From NCBI GenBank assembly GCA_030248215.1, contig JASANG010002829.1, forward strand, positions 1-64,000: a stretch of DNA of 64,000 bases, read 5' to 3'. A program made the translations under genes and the position numbers. Of the stretch, positions 58,401-64,000 are shown piece by piece. The DNA is from Enoplolaimus lenunculus. Taxonomy: Eukaryota > Nematoda > Enoplea > Enoplida > Thoracostomopsidae. Numbering within the stretch: the stretch's first letter is position 1; every line of letters starts with the position of its first letter. Below the pieces are notes generated by a model. That model saw only the letters and a program-made list of their open reading frames with translations, searched no databases and was not told the DNA's origin.

Positions 58401-60665
58401 AAATCTGACGATGGTAAAGAACGTGTCATTTGTTACGGTAGTCGTAAGTTAACTGATGCTGAGACACGATATGCTATTACTGAGAAAGAATGTTTAGCAG
58501 TTGTAAAAGCATTAACACAATTTAGACCATACCTGCTAGGCAATTATACCACAATAATTACTGATCATTCGGCGCTAATACAGATTCTTGATAAACGACG
58601 ATCTTTAGCACAATTAACAACACGCTTAGCAAAGTTTGCGCTACGCATACAGGAATATGATTATGAGATCGTCTATCGCAAAGGCTCAGCTCATGCAAAC
58701 GCTGACGCTTTGTCTCGGCCGCCAATACTACCAGCTGAGCCAACCGAGATTAATGACGAACCACTGGATATGGAAACTAAAGTAAAAGCAGCAGCGCTAA
58801 GCATCGCCAAAGCACGTGAGAAATATATATCAAAACACATCGCTCCAGTACATCGAAGCGATCATACTTATGTTCGTGCTCCTGCTGCTCTGCCACCAAG
58901 TGAAGTACAAGCTCCACCACCTGAGCAATTTACATTCGCAGATAGCCAGCAGCGAACTGACGCTGAGGTAGGTAATGAGGTGACAGTTGATGCATCGCAG
59001 CAGAATGACGCTGACCAAACAAATATCGAAATTGACGATACCACGGCTGATGACGAACGACGACATGTGCCGGACGTATTCATGGAAGATCATTCGACGG
59101 ATTCGCCCTGGGAGAAAGCGCAATTAGTTGAAGCGCAGCGAAATGACGCGAAGTTACGCGTACTGATACAGTATTTAGAAACACAGGAAATGCCAGAAGG
59201 CATCGGGCGATCTGAACGTAGATGGATTCTTGACCATGAACCATATTACGTAATATTTAGCGAAGTATTATTTCATATCGCGAAACCAACACGTCCGGCA
59301 AGAATTGATTTTGACGAATTGCAAGTAGTTGTGCCAGAAATATTCCGCTTGCCATTATTAGAACAATACCATAGTACTAAATACGGTGGGCATATTGGCG
59401 CCAAAAAGCTATTTAGTAAGTTAACTCGTAAGTTTTTCTGGCCCAACTGCATGCGCGATATCACGGATTTTGTCGAACACTGTATACCATGCCAACGTTT
59501 TCGTCATGGACCAAATCGTAAAGATACGTTACAACCAATTCAGCCAATCTATCCGTTTCACATGGTTGGCATTGACTTTATCGGACCGTTACCAGAAACA
59601 CCAACAGGTAACAAATATATCTTGTGTATAATTGACTATTTTACTAAATGGGCTGAAGCGTATCCAACAGCAGATCAAACCGCAGTTACGGTTATAAATA
59701 TAATATTAAATGAATGGATACCGCGTCACGGCGTACCGCGAATTATTTTATCTGACCAGGGTTCAGCATTCATTTCGGAGTTATATAAACAAGAAATGTT
59801 TGAAGTAGGTTCACGAGTCGCATATTCGGCTCCGTATCATCATCAAGCAAACGGACTTGTCGAACGCTGGAATCAAACGTTGGTACGCATATTAAAACCG
59901 CTGGCAGAACAATATGACGCGGCTTGGGATACGCTTCTAAATGCCGCATTATTCGCTTATCGAACTACGCCACACGCAACAACAGGCGAAACACCGTTTT
60001 TCATGACACATGGTCGCGATCCAAATATACCAGGTGACAATCAAATGTATCCGTTGCAAACACAAGTTACGCAAGATTCGTACGCTTCAAAACTGTTCGA
60101 AGAAATGACACGTACGTGGTGCGAAGCAGCGTATCATATTGAGCAATCGCAAATGCGTTACAAATTTTATTTTGATCGTCGTGCGCGTACTCGCAAGTTT
60201 ACTGTTGGCGACTTAGTACTTATGAAAAAGATCGAAAAGTTAGATCCGAAACGTATTACCAACAAATTCCATCCAGAGTTTGAACGGTTATATCGCGTGG
60301 TCGAAGTTAAAGATCCTAACATTAAGTTAATTCCGGTCGGAACGCCTAATCGACCACCTAAGTGGTATAATAAACGGCAGTTTAAACTCTTTTCAGGTAC
60401 CGCGGAGGATTATACTAATTATGAACGTAAGCTGCGAGGCAATAAGGCTAACGCTAGCGCTAAGCAAAACGATCTAGACGCATTATGCGGTGTTTGCAAT
60501 CGTAGCTTTAATGCAGAAGTTAAAAAAGGCTTTGATAGAACTTGGATACAATGTGACTATTGTTTGGAATGGTATCACATGGATTGTGTTAATTTAGACG
60601 AGGAACCGCCGCATGCGGTATGGCATTGTAGTACTTGTCACACACGTTTAGTTGAAGAACAATGA
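55470..60665 (+). CDS. Retrotransposon nucleocapsid-pol region with PHD-like finger
   Basis: An open frame of about 1730 codons. Domains in order: a Gln-rich segment with two CCHC knuckles; aspartic protease (VDTGAELTLM); reverse transcriptase (FSTIDLRSGYWQV, YLDDVIIYS); RNase H (LYTDASDIGIGY); integrase with an N-terminal HHCC finger and D, D, E residues (GIDFIGPLP, LSDQGSAF, VERWNQ); then a segment like the integrase C-terminal module. The last 60 residues form a C4HC3 PHD-type finger (CGVC, CDYC, WYHMDC, WHCSTC), a chromatin-reading fold that could steer integration. Confidence 0.92.
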   Translation: MRNEQNPIQPPNKSKSQNEQAGQKPMQQNNGTGAVRQNQQQNSGSNQPQPNYGSKNTNFGQNRPVKTPNVNFTPAQQQAMTNMTCYSCNNTGHIQRYCPQRQSQQQSSGYNNAQSNMRQQNATNSYANAVQQQQVPVCSICNKRGHRPENCWFRFNNSNDADRNSVRRMTSIMTQSTQLNRTPPPPLITPTPLIDFSSSQDVRQNNTPAEVTASKNTQIANTQRSLSNAELRTSTNDQQSQSQTCQNTTTVVAQATTPKKSVTIAQQLAIRKRSDATPAVMVDAGFTPHQKKTVEEVCHFSGKSSRFFVEAHIDDYTVVGLVDTGAELTLMREDVWKEYFKSHDVDKNDRVDCYGFTAGGSTESIGSIIMHVTIGPVTAPIKVHVVPDITNMLMFGDDTLQVFRLTIDYFSMSVKYRDTTIPSWSWAPPELTEATESIKKRVLQVCEVIHSVEIPARTTQFVRIKAPEAIPDGTELLFEPESPSQRNDPLMAPRALVKVTDQSFLIPVSNVSDHPSRIHGLTKMGQITDEIESTVVILDRDTAIDHATALAADNINKSHVDIDQQKANIANFNVTFKRTERDDKLQQFKQSLEHQLIHSSDIELPDKLDLSDTALDDHEQALLKLVLHNNRDLFAKSDEPINHTTLGVKHRIEIEPHAPIQQRIHRVPFAKREKLSQSINEMLEQGVIRPSKSPWAFQVVLAKKKDGTDRVCIDYRPLNAITRKDRFPLPRIDETLDALSGAKYFSTIDLRSGYWQVPMHEDDIEKTAFICHEGLFEFTSMPFGHCNAPATFQRMMQMVLSGMLMEFCLCYLDDVIIYSCRFWDHLYDITQVFQRLREAGLKIKPSKCDFAKSKLLFLGHQISEDGIRPNPEKVKAIRDSPVPKTVTEVRAFLGLTGYYRQFIRSYSSIANPLYELTHGRIKNVQIKDRWSLECQQAFDRLKDHLTEAPVLAYPNFSKPFTLYTDASDIGIGYILAQKSDDGKERVICYGSRKLTDAETRYAITEKECLAVVKALTQFRPYLLGNYTTIITDHSALIQILDKRRSLAQLTTRLAKFALRIQEYDYEIVYRKGSAHANADALSRPPILPAEPTEINDEPLDMETKVKAAALSIAKAREKYISKHIAPVHRSDHTYVRAPAALPPSEVQAPPPEQFTFADSQQRTDAEVGNEVTVDASQQNDADQTNIEIDDTTADDERRHVPDVFMEDHSTDSPWEKAQLVEAQRNDAKLRVLIQYLETQEMPEGIGRSERRWILDHEPYYVIFSEVLFHIAKPTRPARIDFDELQVVVPEIFRLPLLEQYHSTKYGGHIGAKKLFSKLTRKFFWPNCMRDITDFVEHCIPCQRFRHGPNRKDTLQPIQPIYPFHMVGIDFIGPLPETPTGNKYILCIIDYFTKWAEAYPTADQTAVTVINIILNEWIPRHGVPRIILSDQGSAFISELYKQEMFEVGSRVAYSAPYHHQANGLVERWNQTLVRILKPLAEQYDAAWDTLLNAALFAYRTTPHATTGETPFFMTHGRDPNIPGDNQMYPLQTQVTQDSYASKLFEEMTRTWCEAAYHIEQSQMRYKFYFDRRARTRKFTVGDLVLMKKIEKLDPKRITNKFHPEFERLYRVVEVKDPNIKLIPVGTPNRPPKWYNKRQFKLFSGTAEDYTNYERKLRGNKANASAKQNDLDALCGVCNRSFNAEVKKGFDRTWIQCDYCLEWYHMDCVNLDEEPPHAVWHCSTCHTRLVEEQ

Positions 60666-60752
60666 CTATATGGCCGGAGCATTTTTACATTCTTTTGCTC
60701 CGCTAACGCTAAAATAACAGACTATCAACTAACACAATTTAGTTTATTCAGT

Positions 60753-61733
60753 TTGCATGTAATGGGAAATACTAAAAGTAATTTGATTCAAAACAAAATC
60801 ACCGGCGGTTATAACATCGACACCGTAAGTAAAATTTTCAGTAAACATCCATTTTGTAACCAAAATCCATGTCACACAAAACGGGAAATGTTAGTTCTGG
60901 CTATAAGTTGCATACAACAACACATATGTTTGATAATACGACGCATAAATAAGCATTGTCAACCTCGACCAACCCAGTACTTATCCCCTGTTAAAAACGT
61001 GTTTATTATGTTGTTTGCGCTATATTACTATATTGCAGTTTGTGTTAGCGTTTGTGTAATCGTCAGTGGTGCGAGTTATTACGTAGTCATCGACATCGCT
61101 CATCAACAACCCAACGGTGAAATGCAACCCCAGCCCAACCAATTCTCGTTTGTTTCCATACCAGTGGATCATCCCGCTCAATGCGCAAACATAACATTCC
61201 CTATACCAGACTTTTTAGGTCGAGAAAAATTGCGCCAGCGTTTTGTTGTCAACGGCAAACATGCCGATATGTTAGAACCATACAAGGTCTTATTACTGAA
61301 TTTCAGAACTAACAATCGCGATAGTGACATCGAAGGGATCATGCATTACGACGTATTCAGAAAAAAAGCCAGGCAGAAGCTCTCCGGTGATTTTGTTAAC
61401 CAACAACTACAAACAATGACGAATAACAAAATAAAAACTTGTCTCACTAATGGGTTAAATTACGCCCTAACATACATATTACACATTCACGGACTTGAAA
61501 AATCTCGATTTGTGACGGCACCTCGATTTATGACTTATTACGGCACTAGACGGGCAAAGTTACGCCCTGGATTCTTGTTTAACTTCGGTTGTCGGGCAAA
61601 TTTACGCCCTGCGGTATGTAACACACTAAACTTGGGGCAAATTTACGCCCAGTACATAAGCGCTCACACACAATGTATCGTATTGTATAAACTGTATGTT
61701 ATAACCATATGCGTTCCGCACTATTTCAGGTAG
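60753..61733 (+). CDS. Extra ORF of the LTR element, unknown
   Basis: A 326-codon frame between pol and the 3' non-coding part. Around residues 83-115 is a strongly hydrophobic stretch (FIMLFALYYYIAVCVSVCV) that could be a membrane anchor; the rest is polar and not recognised. Its position is that of an envelope-like gene in some Ty3/gypsy elements, but I see no envelope signature such as a glycosylation-rich ectodomain or a cleavage site. The last 70 residues overlap a DNA repeat (GGGCAAATTTACGCCC words) and may not be meaningful protein. Confidence 0.45.
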   Translation: MHVMGNTKSNLIQNKITGGYNIDTVSKIFSKHPFCNQNPCHTKREMLVLAISCIQQHICLIIRRINKHCQPRPTQYLSPVKNVFIMLFALYYYIAVCVSVCVIVSGASYYVVIDIAHQQPNGEMQPQPNQFSFVSIPVDHPAQCANITFPIPDFLGREKLRQRFVVNGKHADMLEPYKVLLLNFRTNNRDSDIEGIMHYDVFRKKARQKLSGDFVNQQLQTMTNNKIKTCLTNGLNYALTYILHIHGLEKSRFVTAPRFMTYYGTRRAKLRPGFLFNFGCRANLRPAVCNTLNLGQIYAQYISAHTQCIVLYKLYVITICVPHYFR

Positions 61734-63098
61734 TTTTCGCGTGCAAATTGGTAAGTTTCAGGTCAATCAAACATTCAATTGGTGTTCAAAATTTCAAATT
61801 GGGCCAACCGTTCGTTCAATCCTGTTGTCAAAATTCGCACGCTGGCGACAATTCGCCGTTTTTCAATAGTTCAAACTCAATTTTTGGTCTGGGTCGGTCG
61901 GTTTTTTTAGCAACAAATTGCGCTTTTGTTCGATTCACAGCGTCAGCTTCGTGTATTCGCAAATATAATGTGCAAAAATGTTCAATTGTGTCTTGTATAT
62001 TGTTATGTCATGTTATTATGTCGTATATTATGTCGTATGTTATGTTCAATGCCATTGTTATGATCGTCATTTGATTCTCAGCGTCATTATCGTCACTATG
62101 GTTTGCGTATGGTATATTCAACGTCATTATGTACTGTATTACTGTCAATGACTATGTCAACGTATGTTATTTGTCACTTATTACTGGTCATGTTACGATT
62201 CGGTCTGTTCAACAGTATATTATTCGTCGTATTCAACAATTATTGTGTTCAACAACGTTATTATTGTCGTATTCAACAAGTATTATGGTCAACAGCAGTA
62301 TGGTTCGTTATTGTTCGTCACTTATTATGGTCACTTGTGTTATTACTACTCGTATTCAAACGTTCGGTATGTTCAACTGCATTATAATTACTGTATTCGC
62401 AATTTATTACATTGTTCAACAGCATTTATTTGTCAATTATTCGCATTATTGTGGTATCGACGCATTATATCGGAGGCAAACGGCCGTCTGTTACGTTATA
62501 CAACATCAGAAGAAATGAAAAAAAACATTAAAAACTTAAAGTATTCAGGCAAATTTACGCCTTTTATAGCACCATCAACTCGAATTCAAGGTATTATTCA
62601 GGTATTTTGGACTCAAATTGGGTCATCAGGTGCTCAAATAGTAGTATAACTGTCAAACTGTATTGGGTATCAGGGTTTCAGGCCTCTAATGTGGGTCGTC
62701 AGGCTTCAAAATGGGGTATTCAACATTAAAATCGTCATTTTTGGTGCTTTTTACGTCTACAAAACTGTATTTTAACCGAATCTCAGGACTTTTTGGTGCA
62801 TTTTAACTCTATTTTTAACCGCCAAAGACATTTTTTCCTGCCAAACCAACCTTATTTTGCGCCATCACCAACGTCACGAGCTGAAAACATGAATAATTAC
62901 GAGTTTATTGGCAGTGATACAGACATTTTATGCAAATAATCGCCATGTTGTGCTTTAAAAACATTCCAAAATGACGCTCAACACCAAATAACCGCCTTAA
63001 TTTTGTGTATTTTACTGTTATTTCGATGTAAAAATATGTGTTTTAGCGTTCTTTTGCAGCATTATGCCATGGGACGGCATAAAAATGAGTCCCCCGGT
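61734..63098 (+). other. LTR element 3' non-coding region
   Basis: Low-complexity sequence of TATTCAAC, TTATGTC and GTCAT words, especially 61980-62400, giving several overlapping spurious frames. A copy of GGCAAATTTACGCC lies at about 62549. The sequence just before the 3' LTR has no clear polypurine tract. Confidence 0.6.
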
Positions 63099-64000
63099 TG
63101 TCGGGCAGGGGTCCTGTGGTTGCCCTGCAACCACAGTTCCCCCGCCCTCGATTGCCGCGGGCTCTGTTTATGTCCTCCCGTGGCCTCTAATGCTTGCAAA
63201 CCCGCTTTTATGCGACATTACCGTCGCTTTGTGTCTGTTTGAGTTAAGTCGATTTTAGTAGTTTATGAATGTGCCGTTATTTTGCCTTATATTGTGCCTG
63301 TATTCGTTATTTCTTATATTCTGGGTTATTTTTGCTCGCGCATTCCATTTTCCTACTCAAAACCTTTAAATTCCCCAAAAATCTCCCCAAAATTCCCCAA
63401 CTTATTTCTGCCAATTTTTCGAGCTACCCCTTTGAGTTTTCCGGCTAAATAATCGATTACTTATAACGTAGCTAGCTAGTGGGAGCGAATTCGGACATTT
63501 TTCAGAGAAGACATTTTACGTGTATTACGGATATTGCGTGTATTACGAGTTTAGTCGAGATTTCAGTAACTCTAGCGAAATCGAGCCAAATTGACGGCTA
63601 TTTACCGATTTTTAGCAAGAATATCGACCTAGTATCCGGAAATAGGTGTATTTTGGTTATACTCTGAAAATTGCGGAAATTGCGTGTTTTGTGTTGCAAA
63701 TCGTGCAACTACGGGTTCGGCGGCTAGCATACTGTTATTCCTGCCGCGTGGTGTTTGTTTGAGTAGAGTTATACAGGATTCGCTACTAGTTGGACCGTTT
63801 AACCCCGGATTTGACGTAAAACTCGGATATTAGCCCGATTTTGACGTAATTTTTAGTTATCCTGAAATTTCGTAAAATTGCGGATTTCGCGAGTCAAATT
63901 AGCATCGCCGACGTTTATATTGTGTACGCTGCCGTATTATTTGTTCTGTTACTTGTATTAAACCTACAAAACTCGGTGTTAACACTCCAGAGCGTACTAA
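63099..64000 (+). repeat. 3' LTR (cut by window end)
   Basis: Aligns gap-free with the first 902 bp of the 5' LTR, with about six differences. The last 100 bp or so are beyond the window. Confidence 0.92.

Larger units (their letters stand above)
52968..64000 (+). mobile_element. Ty3/gypsy-type LTR retrotransposon (3' end outside window)
   Basis: Parts in order: 5' LTR, probable primer-binding site, gag region, pol (zinc knuckles, protease, reverse transcriptase, RNase H, integrase, PHD-like finger), one extra ORF, a long 3' non-coding stretch, and the 3' LTR, which the window cuts. The RT-RNase H-integrase order places it in Ty3/gypsy. The two LTRs align over 902 bp without gaps and differ at about six sites (below 1 percent), so the insertion is recent. 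It looks largely whole; the gag-pol coding is not in a single frame, which may reflect frameshifting of the kind known in the family or about one or two breaks. It is inserted in opposite orientation to FBXW7. Confidence 0.93.

Noticed and set aside
62103-62649. Plus-strand frames rich in Tyr, Val and Cys
   Set aside because: Low-complexity TATTCAAC/TTATGTC DNA in the LTR element 3' region yields overlapping frames in several phases.

Overview
This is an AT-rich, intron-containing animal genome segment. It carries three well-supported protein-coding genes, all on the minus strand, and a dense load of transposable elements. The organism is probably an invertebrate. The FBXW7 protein read here has a C-terminus (ending NYP) and WD-repeat loop lengths that recall nematode SEL-10, and TTAGGC-like repeats occur several times. 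A nematode, perhaps an early-branching one, is therefore my best guess, but it is an inference.

Layout, left to right. 1-4260: no host gene recognised; several short hAT-like MITEs. 4260-9060: a nearly full-length LINE on the minus strand (L1/Tx1-like) with a zinc-knuckle ORF1 and an intact endonuclease/reverse-transcriptase ORF2. 9060-11120: unassigned, with one CpG-rich palindromic MITE. 11157-20821 (-): a complete 12-exon ARHGAP1 (p50RhoGAP) gene, CRAL-TRIO/BCH plus RhoGAP, 445 aa; its introns hold a minisatellite and a MITE nested in another MITE. 20822-27644: intergenic, dominated by a 3-kb palindromic minisatellite (foldback) element. 27645-33241 (-): a 7-exon gene for an extended short-chain dehydrogenase/epimerase-like protein. 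33.2-42.2 kb: MITEs, a tandem tRNA-like element, and a poorly understood gene region containing a Ser/Pro-rich ORF (37722-38534) and possible exons. 42434-52715 (-): a complete 11-exon FBXW7/SEL-10/Archipelago gene, 666 aa, with dimerisation region, F-box and eight WD40 blades; its introns hold several different repeats. 52968 to beyond 64000 (+): a young Ty3/gypsy-type LTR retrotransposon whose 5' LTR starts about 250 bp upstream of the first visible FBXW7 ATG.

The host genes have no operon-like relation. ARHGAP1 product switches off Rho-family GTPases, the FBXW7 product is the substrate receptor of an SCF ubiquitin ligase, and the SDR is an NAD(P)-dependent enzyme of unknown substrate. All splice models were built by hand from GT/AG sites, reading-frame continuity and remembered family sequences; for ARHGAP1 and FBXW7 the exon lengths sum to an exact, uninterrupted frame. 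No database search was run.
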